This document shows, one piece after another, positions 50,626 to 57,958 of a DNA stretch of 64,000 nt. The notes beneath the pieces were generated by a model. The model did not search any database and had not been told where the DNA came from. It worked only from the letters and a program-made list of their open reading frames with translations. Position 1 is the first letter of the stretch. Each line of letters starts with the position of its first letter. The position numbers were made by a program, and so were the translations under genes. The stretch is from Enhygromyxa salina (GTDB lineage: Bacteria > Myxococcota_A > Polyangia > Nannocystales > Nannocystaceae): assembly GCF_000737335.2 (NCBI RefSeq), contig NZ_JMCC02000009.1, forward strand, positions 122,232 to 186,231. The letters run 5' to 3'.

Positions 50626-52332
50626 CTACAGCCCCTGAATGCGGGACGCGCTGAGCTCGATGTCGGCCTGCGACCACACGTGCTCGAACTTCTTTCGCAC
50701 CGCGCTGGCTTCCTTGTCACGGTGCTGGGCGACCAGGCTCTGCAGCAGCCCCAGCATGGACCAACCGTTGTGCGGATACTGCTCGAGGTCACGCCGATAC
50801 ACGGCCTCGGCCTTGGCAGGCTTGCCCGCTCGCAGCAGCGCCAGGCCAAGCGACTGCCGGGTGGGGTAGTACCAAAACGGCGGCTCCATGTAGGGGAGCT
50901 TGTCCTGGGTCTCTACGGCCAGCGTGAAGTGTTCGATCGCGGCCTTGTCTTCGCCCTTTGCCATTGAGATCTCACCAAGCAAGAGCTCGTCGGCGATCGC
51001 GAGCAGCACGGTCGCCGGGTAGTCCACGCTGTCGAGAAACCGGACTTTGACCGAGTCACGCAATGGCACCAGCGCCTCGCGCTCGGTCCGTGCTGCGTCG
51101 AGATCTCCCACGTTTGCGTAGGCGACGCCGCGGGCGTAGTGCCAGATCGCGTTGGAGTACGCCAGCTCGGAGGGTGGCGCTGGCTCGGCCAAGACCTCGT
51201 CCCAGCGGCCAAACTGTACGAGCGCCAGCAACGGAATGGTCTTGAAGAATTCGACCGAGGGGTACTCTTCGATCTGCTCCATGTGGACGTTTGCGGCGAC
51301 CTTGCGGGCGGCCTCTATCGCGACGGCGCTGCGGCCCTCCATGGACGCTGCGGCCCACAAGAAGTGAATGTTGTGCGGGTAGTAGAGCGCCGGATAGAAC
51401 CCCTGTGCGTTCGATTGAGCGATGTACGCCTCGTCGACCGCAGCGGCCTTCACGTTGGCGTTGGACGCGTCATGATAGCGACCCACCCGCCAATAGATGT
51501 GCGCGGGCATGTGGACTAGGTGGCCCGAGCCGGGGATCAAATTCGCCAAGGTGTCGGCGGCCTGCTCGGCCCGCTCGGGCTGCGATGACGCCTCGACCGC
51601 GTGAATGTACAGATGCAAGGCCAGCGGGTGCACGGGGTTGCGTGCCATCACGGCCTCGAGCGTGTCAATGACCTCCACGGTGCCGGGCTTGGGGTTGGTT
51701 GGATCGAGCCAGTAATCCCACGGCATCGTGACCATCATCGCTTCGGCGAACATGGCCTGGACATCGTCGTTGAGCGGATACTTGCGGGCCAGCTCGCGCA
51801 TGGCGGCCGCGTAGGCGGCGTCGAGCGGCTCACGGTCCGCTTCGGGGTCAACGCTGTAGCGGGCCGTGAGCGCGTGAATGTAGTCTCGCTCCAAGTCCGA
51901 CGCGTAGGCCATGCGTTCGCTCGCCTTGGTCAGCGCAGCCCATGCCGCCACCCGCTGCTCACGCGACATCACGGCCTTGCCGTTGCTGGTCACATTGATG
52001 TTGGGGCCGGTGGCGAGGGCCTCGCCCCAATAGCAGACCGCGCAGTTGGGATCGAGGCGCTGCGCCGCTCTGAAGCTGCGGATTGCCTCGGCGTGATTGA
52101 AGCCAAACGCCAGCACCATGCCCTGATCGAAGTATCGCTGCGCTTCCGGGCTCTTGCTGCTGATCGGATGGTGGTAGTCTCCCATCCCCTCGAGCAACGG
52201 CGCGCCGGCCCGGGTCGCTAGGTCGTCACCGGAGTCGGCGACCGGATCCGAGGTCGCTTTGTTCGGCTCGGCGCTCGAACAGGCACCGAGGGCCAGTAAA
52301 GTCAACAATGGGACAGTCGTGCGGGTCTTCAT
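50626..52332 (-). CDS. TPR-repeat lipoprotein
   Basis: Lipoprotein of 568 residues with lipobox LLALGAC. The mature part starts with YFDQGMVLAFGFNHAEAIRSFRAAQRLDPNCAVCYWGEALATGPNIN, typical of a widespread family of large tetratricopeptide proteins, and keeps alternating helices throughout (ALALHLYIHAVEASSQPERAEQAADTL, LLRAGKPAKAEAVYRRDL). It ends 14 bases after the convergent M1 peptidase stop. Role unknown. Confidence 0.85.
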   Translation of the reverse strand: MKTRTTVPLLTLLALGACSSAEPNKATSDPVADSGDDLATRAGAPLLEGMGDYHHPISSKSPEAQRYFDQGMVLAFGFNHAEAIRSFRAAQRLDPNCAVCYWGEALATGPNINVTSNGKAVMSREQRVAAWAALTKASERMAYASDLERDYIHALTARYSVDPEADREPLDAAYAAAMRELARKYPLNDDVQAMFAEAMMVTMPWDYWLDPTNPKPGTVEVIDTLEAVMARNPVHPLALHLYIHAVEASSQPERAEQAADTLANLIPGSGHLVHMPAHIYWRVGRYHDASNANVKAAAVDEAYIAQSNAQGFYPALYYPHNIHFLWAAASMEGRSAVAIEAARKVAANVHMEQIEEYPSVEFFKTIPLLALVQFGRWDEVLAEPAPPSELAYSNAIWHYARGVAYANVGDLDAARTEREALVPLRDSVKVRFLDSVDYPATVLLAIADELLLGEISMAKGEDKAAIEHFTLAVETQDKLPYMEPPFWYYPTRQSLGLALLRAGKPAKAEAVYRRDLEQYPHNGWSMLGLLQSLVAQHRDKEASAVRKKFEHVWSQADIELSASRIQGL

Positions 52333-52550
52333 CGTCCGCGTAACTATAGTCAGCCTCGCGGTGCCGGCACCGCGGGCGTGGCCGCAAATATGGTGCTTGC
52401 GAGCGCCTGCTACCAGGCGCTGACGCCGGTCATCATTGAATCGGGCGACCCGCCACCACAACACCCCGCCGTGTTGTCTCTACGCTCGCGGGCTATCACG
52501 GGACCCAGGCAACCCCGGAATAGCGGCCCCGCTTCGTCCGTCGAGGACCC

Positions 52551-53339
52551 GTGACGCGCCCAGCCTTCGACCCCGAGCGACCGATCGACCGGCCCGTGCG
52601 GCGGCTGGTCTCGATCATGGGCAACGGCGGCGGGGCGAGCCAAGCACAGGTATGGGGGCTCGCGCAGCTGCGGCGCTTCGAGCTGGCGACCGCCGAGGGC
52701 ATGCGTCCACCCACGCCCTTCGCAGCCGTAGTCTCGGCCGAAGCGCTGCTGTCTGCGAGGCCGGCGATCGCCGCGCTGCGGGCCTCTGGATGCGACGAGA
52801 TCCACGTGCAGTTCGACACCCTTGGCGGCGCCAACGAGCCGCGCGCCCAGCAGCTTGGCCAGCTCGTGACCACGCTGCAGCGCCACGGCATGCGCGTGCA
52901 TGGGATCTTCACCCTCGGCCAAGATCACGACGACCCGACCTGCTTCGAGCGGCTGGTCGCGTGGGTCGAGGACCAGCGGCTCGCGGAGGTGGAGCTGCGT
53001 CTGTGGACCCCCGATCCCGGCGGCGAGCTGATCCGCGAATTGGCCCGGGAGGATCGGGTCCGCCATCGGGATCTGCAGCGATGGGACGGCGCGCACGTGG
53101 TGGTGACGCCAGCCCAGATGAGCGCGGAGACCTTGTACCGAGGGTGGGTCTGGGCGCGGCGCCAGCTGGGCTCGCTGGGCTCGCGCTGGCGTCGAAGGCC
53201 CGCGCGGCTGACGGCGCTGCCTGGCTATCTGCTCGAGGTTGGCTGGGCGGCGCTCGCACCTTTGCGGGCCCGCGCCCGGGCCCGCGAGCGGCTGTTGCCC
53301 GCGCTCGGAGTTGGCCTGGTGATGCAGGCGCGGCTGTGA
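52551..53339 (+). CDS. Truncated B12-radical-SAM-like protein lacking the cluster motif
   Basis: Protein of 262 residues that looks like the C-terminal part of a B12-binding radical SAM enzyme. IHVQFDTLGGANEPRAQQLGQLVTTLQRHGMRVHGIFTLGQDHDDPTCFERLVAWVE and LRLWTPDPGGELIRELAREDR, followed by HVVVTPAQMSAETLYRGWVWARRQ, match the order of strands after the radical SAM site. The CxxxCxxC cluster motif and the cobalamin domain are absent. It starts at GTG 52551 and is read into rhomboid by a 17-base gap. It may be a remodelled or degraded enzyme. Confidence 0.6.
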   Translation: MTRPAFDPERPIDRPVRRLVSIMGNGGGASQAQVWGLAQLRRFELATAEGMRPPTPFAAVVSAEALLSARPAIAALRASGCDEIHVQFDTLGGANEPRAQQLGQLVTTLQRHGMRVHGIFTLGQDHDDPTCFERLVAWVEDQRLAEVELRLWTPDPGGELIRELAREDRVRHRDLQRWDGAHVVVTPAQMSAETLYRGWVWARRQLGSLGSRWRRRPARLTALPGYLLEVGWAALAPLRARARARERLLPALGVGLVMQARL

Positions 53340-53356
53340 GCGGTATAAACCCTGGC

Positions 53357-54520
53357 GTGAGTGAGCAAGACCGCGAGGGCGAGGTCGTATCGTTGGCAGA
53401 TGGGCGCGCGCGGGCCGAGGCCCGCGAGGCCGAGGTCCGCCGTCAGCAGGCCCGCGAGCAAGCCAAGGTCGAAGCGGGTCAGCCGCGACCCGCCCCGTGG
53501 CTGACCTACGTGTTGATCGGCCTCAACGCGCTGGTGTGGGTCGTGATGGTCTCGCTTGGCGTCGATCCCTACGAGCCAAGCACCGACGCGCTGATCGAGT
53601 TTGGCGGCAACTTTGGGATCCGCACCAGCAACGGCCAGTGGTGGCGGCTGCTGACCTCGATGTTCCTCCACGGCGGCATCTATCACATCGGCTTCAACCT
53701 CTACTTCATGTGGGTGATCGGGCGGCTCAGCGAGCAGATCTACGGGCCCTCTGCGTACGCGGTGATCTACTTTGCCAGCGGCATGCTCGCGAGCATGCTC
53801 AGCGTCGCGTGGGAGCCGGCGGCGGTCAGCGTTGGGGCTTCGGGGGCGCTGTTCGGGGTGTTTGGCGCGCTGATGGGGTTCACGATCCGGCGCCGCGGCG
53901 TGCTGCCGCAGGCGTTCGTGGTCTCGGTCAAGCGCAACGCCTTGATGCTGATCGGTCTCAACGCCGTGGTCGCCGTGGTCGTGCCCGGCATCGACATCGC
54001 GGCGCACGTTGGGGGTCTGGTCGCGGGGGTTGGCCTTGGCTACTTGATCTCGCAGCTCGCCGAGCGGCCGGTCTCGACCCCTGCCGAGGCCAAGCGCGTG
54101 CGCGTGCGGGCGCTGGCGGTCGCGTGCGCGGGAACCATCGCGGTGCTCGCCGCTGGCGGGACCGCGCTGCACCTGCAAGACTGGGATGACCCCACGGACG
54201 CGCTCAGCAACGCCTACGATCGCGCCGTCGCTGCCGAGATCGCCTACAACGAGTCCGCGGGCGACCTCGCCAAGCGCTTGGTCGTGCTCGAGCAGCAGGC
54301 GATCCCCGCCATGCACGAGTGCAGCACCGAGCTCGCCACGCTCGAGCGCCTGCCCAAGCGCGCGCGCGAGCGGGTCGACATGTGGTCGCGCTACTGCGAC
54401 CTGGCAGGCCAAGCGTTCGCGAAGGATCTCGAGGGGCTACGCAACGGCGACGACGCTACGCTCGAGCAGGCTGCGGCGCTCTACAGCCAGGCCGCCGCGG
54501 CGCTCGAGCCAGAGGAGTGA
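53357..54520 (+). CDS. Rhomboid-family intramembrane serine protease
   Basis: Membrane protein of about 387 residues. The six-helix core has the conserved WWRLLTSMFLHGGIYHIGFNLYFMW (HGG and N), the catalytic Ser in VSVGASGALFGVFGAL and the catalytic His in DIAAHVGGLVAGVGLGYL. An Arg/Glu-rich cytoplasmic N-terminus and a C-terminal helical tail of about 150 residues extend the core. GTG 53357 is used because the longer upstream frame runs antisense through the radical-SAM-like gene. Confidence 0.88.
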   Translation: MSEQDREGEVVSLADGRARAEAREAEVRRQQAREQAKVEAGQPRPAPWLTYVLIGLNALVWVVMVSLGVDPYEPSTDALIEFGGNFGIRTSNGQWWRLLTSMFLHGGIYHIGFNLYFMWVIGRLSEQIYGPSAYAVIYFASGMLASMLSVAWEPAAVSVGASGALFGVFGALMGFTIRRRGVLPQAFVVSVKRNALMLIGLNAVVAVVVPGIDIAAHVGGLVAGVGLGYLISQLAERPVSTPAEAKRVRVRALAVACAGTIAVLAAGGTALHLQDWDDPTDALSNAYDRAVAAEIAYNESAGDLAKRLVVLEQQAIPAMHECSTELATLERLPKRARERVDMWSRYCDLAGQAFAKDLEGLRNGDDATLEQAAALYSQAAAALEPEE

Positions 54521-54524
54521 GCGC

Positions 54525-55082
54525 TCAGTCCAGCTGGAATGGCTGCGGCGGAATCCAGTGCTGCTCCGGCGCGAACAGGTCACCGCAGCGCTCACGCAGG
54601 AACGGGTGCGCCCGCACCTGGGTGAGGATCTGATCGAGCCGCGCCTGTGAGATCCATGGATCCCGGGTGTGGATCGACAGCCCGGGTGGCGCGCCAAAGT
54701 TTGAACGCGCGTACCAAGTCACCGTCCACTGATAGCTTGGGTCGACCAGCACCACGGTGAAGCGCAGGGTCGACAGCAGGCGCGACCCGGTGCCGCGCGA
54801 GCAAAACGTCCCCGGCCGCTCGGCCACCCCGGTCTGGACCAGCAGCCGCGCGCGCGGTCGGCCAAGCAGATCCGGCGCCCGAAACCGTCGCGCTTCGAGC
54901 ACCCGTGCGCAGCCGCCCTGGGTTGGCGCGAGCGCGTCGTAGTCGATCCGGGCGTGGGCGCGACGGCGCCAGAACCCGTAGTTGGAGACCAGCACGTACC
55001 ACGCCCCCAGCAGGCGCCCGGGGTCGATCTCGGTGGCGGGTTCGGGGACGTCCACGCAGAGCCTTGGCACTGGCCTTAGCAC
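54525..55082 (-). CDS. Lipocalin-like protein
   Basis: Protein of about 185 residues. The key feature is LLGAWYVLVSNYGFWRRRAHARIDYDALAPTQGG, matching the lipocalin GxWY start, followed by alternating strands (CARVLEARRF, ARLLVQTGV, TLRFTVVLVDPSYQWTVTWY). No clear lipobox is present. The start is uncertain: GTG 55082 is used; an ATG at 55184 would run into the divergent 55136 gene. Binds a small hydrophobic ligand in other members; identity here unknown. Confidence 0.55.
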   Translation of the reverse strand: MLRPVPRLCVDVPEPATEIDPGRLLGAWYVLVSNYGFWRRRAHARIDYDALAPTQGGCARVLEARRFRAPDLLGRPRARLLVQTGVAERPGTFCSRGTGSRLLSTLRFTVVLVDPSYQWTVTWYARSNFGAPPGLSIHTRDPWISQARLDQILTQVRAHPFLRERCGDLFAPEQHWIPPQPFQLD

Positions 55083-55135
55083 TGCGCCCCGGTGGTTGTC
55101 GAGCGGCGACCCGGGAGACTCGATAAGGTGGCGCC

Positions 55136-55804
55136 ATGCGGAATTCGATCTGGGTTTGTGTGTCGATGCTGGCGCTCGTTGCATGCGCTGACAAGACCGT
55201 GGTCGGGGGGTTGGACGCTGGCATGGAGTCCAGCGGCGACGGCGATGGAGATGGAGAGTCGACGGGCGACGGTGACGGTGACGGTGACGGAGAGTCGGCC
55301 GGCGATGGCGACGTGCCGGTCGAGCATCCCAACACGGGCGCCTACTTGTTGGCCGTCGAGACCAATCTTGGCCCAGACCTACCCCTGGTGTTCATTGCAA
55401 CCATCACCCTCGAGCTCGCCGATGATGGCGTCACCTGGCTCGCGGACTTTCATCTGCAGCCGCTGAGCATGAACCAGGGCGAGAGCGACCCGGGCGAGCC
55501 GGTTGGCCCCGCGCTCGAGTACCTCGACGTGGTCATCGTCGACGACGGCTTCAAGCTGGACATGGGCGAGGTCGACGTCATGGCGGCGGCCAATCCGATC
55601 ACGGGCAGCGACCTCACGATGATCGGCGCGCTGCTTGGTCAGTTCGTCGGCAGCGACGCGCTGTGCGGCGACCTCGAGGGGATGCTGGTGAGCCCGCTCG
55701 AGGCCGACCTCGCAGGCAGCAACTTTGCGGCGATCAAGGTCGCCGACATCTCACCCGAGGCGCTGCCCGTCAGCTTTCCGTACCGCTGCGACATGCTGCC
55801 CTGA
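55136..55804 (+). CDS. GDGDGD-linker lipoprotein
   Basis: Lipoprotein of 222 residues (lipobox MLALVAC). An acidic linker SSGDGDGDGESTGDGDGDGDGESAGDGD leads to a C-terminal domain of about 150 residues rich in Asp and Val (LLAVETNLGPDLPLVFIATITLELADDG), with two cysteines. Related in layout to other Nannocystaceae surface lipoproteins, but the domain is not recognised. Confidence 0.7.
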   Translation: MRNSIWVCVSMLALVACADKTVVGGLDAGMESSGDGDGDGESTGDGDGDGDGESAGDGDVPVEHPNTGAYLLAVETNLGPDLPLVFIATITLELADDGVTWLADFHLQPLSMNQGESDPGEPVGPALEYLDVVIVDDGFKLDMGEVDVMAAANPITGSDLTMIGALLGQFVGSDALCGDLEGMLVSPLEADLAGSNFAAIKVADISPEALPVSFPYRCDMLP

Positions 55805-55810
55805 TAGGTC

Positions 55811-55846
55811 GCGGGATGGGTCGCGGGATGGGACGCGGGATGGGTC
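55811..55846. repeat. Short tandem repeat, three 12-base units
   Basis: GCGGGATGGGTC repeats three times (third base change TC to AC in the middle unit), directly after the 55136-55804 stop. No function evident. Confidence 0.85.
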
Positions 55847-55861
55847 GGGGGCCCACAAACT

Positions 55862-56446
55862 TCAGCCAAGCTTGCCGGCTTCACGCAGCATCTGGATCAC
55901 GCGGTCGCGTTGCTCGTCGAGATCGCCGCCGCCGATCGCCCGCAGCTCGGGGGACTGGGGCTCTTCGTAGGGAGCCGAGATGCCCGTGAAGTCGGTCAGC
56001 TCGCCCGCGCGCGCGCGCTTGTACAGACCCTTGGGATCCCGCTGCTCACACACCGCGAGCGGCGTGTCGACCCAGACCTCGAAGAAGTCACCCTCGCTGA
56101 AGCGCGCCCGGGTGGTCGCGCGATCCTTGGCGTAGGGCGCGATGACGGCGACCAGCACGACCAGCCCCGCGTCGACCATCAAGCGTCCGACCTCGGCGAT
56201 CCGCCGCACGTTCTCGCGCCGATCCTCTGGCGAGAACCCGAGGTCGGCGTTGAGTCCATCGCGGACCACGTCACCGTCGAGCCGGTAGGTGTGGACCTCC
56301 AACGCATGGAGCTTGCGCTCGACCGCGCGGGCCAGCGTGGTCTTGCCCGAGCCGCTCAGACCTGTGAGCCACACGAGCGCGCCCTGGTGGGGCTTAATCT
56401 GCTCGCGCTCGGCGCGGATCAATGGCTTCGGATCGACGTCGCTCAT
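55862..56446 (-). CDS. cysC: Adenylylsulfate kinase
   Basis: Phosphorylates adenosine 5'-phosphosulfate to PAPS in sulfate activation. Protein of about 194 residues with the P-loop GLSGSGKTTLARAVERKLHALEVHTYRLDGDVVRDGLNADLGFS (the Walker A to substrate region), RRENVRRIAEVGRLM, APYAKDRATTRARF and the FEVWVDTPLAVCEQRDPKGLYK. No cysD/cysN neighbours are present in this window. ATG 56446 fits the domain start. Confidence 0.93.
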   Translation of the reverse strand: MSDVDPKPLIRAEREQIKPHQGALVWLTGLSGSGKTTLARAVERKLHALEVHTYRLDGDVVRDGLNADLGFSPEDRRENVRRIAEVGRLMVDAGLVVLVAVIAPYAKDRATTRARFSEGDFFEVWVDTPLAVCEQRDPKGLYKRARAGELTDFTGISAPYEEPQSPELRAIGGGDLDEQRDRVIQMLREAGKLG

Positions 56447-56532
56447 CGGGCGGCGAAGGTACCGCCGCCGGTCGCTGATGTCGACCCGCATGCTCCAGTT
56501 GGCGCTGAGCCCGCGGCGGACCGCCCGATGAA

Positions 56533-56572
56533 CCCCGGTGCTCCCCGGTGCTCCCCGAGGCTCCCCGATGCT
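56533..56572. repeat. Short tandem repeat, four 10-base units
   Basis: CCCCGGTGCT occurs in four adjacent 10-base units (third and fourth variant, CCCCGAGGCT and CCCCGATGCT) just upstream of cysC. It is low-complexity and might influence the cysC promoter. Confidence 0.85.
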
Positions 56573-56601
56573 CAACTATGATGATTTTCTCGAGTGCCAG
56601 C

Positions 56602-56630
56602 TTGACAGCCCCACAACCTGCAAGTAGATA
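56602..56630 (+). promoter_or_regulatory. Strong sigma-70-like promoter
   Basis: TTGACA at 56602-56607 (perfect -35), a 17-base spacer, and TAGATA at 56625-56630 as the -10. An AAGGAG ribosome site follows at 56646-56651. In GC-rich DNA such a match is rare by chance. It is rightward, with only a 25-codon frame before the tRNA. Confidence 0.6.
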
Positions 56631-56660
56631 CATTGAAGCTCCGCTAAGGAGTCATGGATC

Positions 56661-56738
56661 ATGAACGCGCGAACGCTTCACCTCGAGATCACGGTCGAGC
56701 TCCAGCACCTGCTGTCGAGCCCGCCAAGTCCCGCTTAG
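56661..56738 (+). CDS. Possible 25-residue small ORF downstream of a strong promoter
   Basis: ATG 56661, 9 bases after AAGGAG, encodes 25 residues beginning MNARTLHLEITVELQHLL and ending in a Pro/Ser tail. There is no recognisable domain. It may be a leader peptide, a remnant of a deleted gene, or chance; the good ribosome site is the main support. Confidence 0.35.
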   Translation: MNARTLHLEITVELQHLLSSPPSPA

Positions 56739-57106
56739 GGCGAACGCCCCGCGCTACATCGCTGATTTGAGCGAAGCGCCACCGTAACAACTAAATACAG
56801 CGTTTCCAACGTTGCAAGCCGTCGCTCTGGGGCCTGCGTGGCCGCAGACGTCGACGCCGACCTGCCCAACACGTGGACCACTGGCGCCCGCCAATGTCCA
56901 TTGATTTGGCAATCGCAACAGTTGGCGACGCGGGTATGACCGATGCACGGGATGTGGCGCAGACTGGCTAGATTCTTCCGCACGTCGTGCGTCCCATGGA
57001 CACAGGAAAGCGTGTTCAGAGCCCCCTCCAAGGGGGCCACACATACGACCGTGCACAAAATCCGGCCATCCCGATTCAACGTACACCAACTCTACACAAT
57101 CAACGA
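56739..57106. other. Intergenic debris between cysC-side promoter and the tRNA
   Basis: A 368-base stretch with lower GC than its surroundings, no coding frames, and one partial dispersed-repeat copy: GAGCCCCCTCCAAGGGGGCC followed by ACACATAC at about 57018-57047, in the orientation of copy A. It may include the tRNA promoter. Nothing else is supported. Confidence 0.5.
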
Positions 57107-57178
57107 CGGAACGTGGCGCAGCGGCAGCGTGCCCGCTTTGGAAGCGGGGGGTCGTGGGTTCGAGTCCCACCGTTCCGA
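57107..57178 (+). tRNA. tRNA-Pro(UGG)
   Basis: The acceptor stem CGGAACG/CGTTCCG (7 pairs) with discriminator A at 57178 frames a 4-pair D stem (GCGC with a GU), a 7-base D loop, the anticodon stem CCCGC/GCGGG, anticodon loop TTTGGAA giving anticodon UGG, a 5-base variable loop, and the T stem GTGGG/CCCAC with loop TTCGAGT. 72 bases long; the 3' CCA is not encoded. The C1-G72 pair is typical of tRNA-Pro. Confidence 0.93.
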
Positions 57179-57181
57179 TCT

Positions 57182-57778
57182 CTATCGATACGGGTCACCC
57201 GTGACGGCCGTGAGCGTGCGCAGGAACGCCACCAGCAGCACGACCGCGCCCTCGAGGTCCGTCGCCGTGGCCTCGAGGTGCATGGTCGAGGTGTGGGCGT
57301 TGGGCCAATAGTTGCGTGCCCGCTCGCGCTCGCGGGTGTCGGCGAGGGCCAGATCCGGGAGCCCGAGGTCGCGCAGGCGCTCGACGACGTCGCCTGGCAG
57401 CTCGGCGACGGCCAGCAGCCACGCGTCGAGGAGCTCGCGGCCGCGCTCGCGTGGGGCCTCGGCGCCGATGTACACGATGTCACCGACCATCGACTCGCCC
57501 GCCTCGGCCCGCAGCAGGATCAGGTCGAAGTGGTCGACGACACGGTCGAGCTCCTCGGCCGTCACGCGGGTGCACGCCACGAAGGGCTCGGGCGCGAGAC
57601 CGGCGACGACGTCGAAGGGGTCGCGGGCGTGATCATCGGCGGCCGGCAGCGGCAAGCTCTCGCGTCGGCGGTCACGCCTCGCGCGTCGCCGGGCGCGGGC
57701 CGACACCCGCCGACCGGTGAGGTCCCAGGCCAGGTTGCCGAGGCCGGCGGCGACCAGCAGCGTGATCTCGACGATCAT
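57182..57778 (-). CDS. Membrane-anchored protein, paralogue 1
   Basis: Protein of 198 residues with an N-terminal membrane segment (VEITLLVAAGLGNLAWDLTG) and a highly basic stretch. It shares with the protein at 60939 the order DHFDLILLRA, an W-rich helix (LLDAWLLAVAELPGDVVERLRDLGLPD), RERERARNYW, a near-terminal DLEGAVVLLVAFLRTL and a C-terminal (G/N)xPYR. The fold and role are not recognised. The gene lies beside the tRNA. Confidence 0.65.
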   Translation of the reverse strand: MIVEITLLVAAGLGNLAWDLTGRRVSARARRRARRDRRRESLPLPAADDHARDPFDVVAGLAPEPFVACTRVTAEELDRVVDHFDLILLRAEAGESMVGDIVYIGAEAPRERGRELLDAWLLAVAELPGDVVERLRDLGLPDLALADTRERERARNYWPNAHTSTMHLEATATDLEGAVVLLVAFLRTLTAVTGDPYR

Positions 57779-57889
57779 CTGGGACGAAAATAGCCCGAGG
57801 GCGGCCGACCTCCAAGATCGTGACCTGGCCCCAAATCAAGGCTAGTACGAGCCGACAGGTGAGCGAAGGGGGCTCCGCCGCCGAAGCGA

Positions 57890-57910
57890 GGGGGCTTTTT
57901 GAAAGCCCCC
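57890..57910. terminator. Hairpin between two leftward genes
   Basis: A 9-pair perfect stem GGGGGCTTT / AAAGCCCCC with a 3-base loop (TTG), followed leftwards by TCGCTT. It lies after the cytochrome gene at 57959 in the leftward direction and before the 57182 gene. It is a likely terminator. Confidence 0.6.
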
Positions 57911-57958
57911 TTGAAGACATAGTAGGCCCGAGTCGAGCGCGCAGCGCTTGATTCGGGG

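Noticed and set aside
52436..53356. Upstream extension of the rhomboid frame
   Set aside because: It overlaps the radical-SAM-like gene in another frame and is Arg/Gly/Ala-rich; GTG 53357 is a better start.
56739..57106. Short open frames opposite the tRNA region
   Set aside because: No motif, no ribosome site and antisense to the tRNA; likely chance.
57107..57178. Possible attachment site or island border at the tRNA
   Set aside because: No duplicated tRNA end and no integrase were found within the window.
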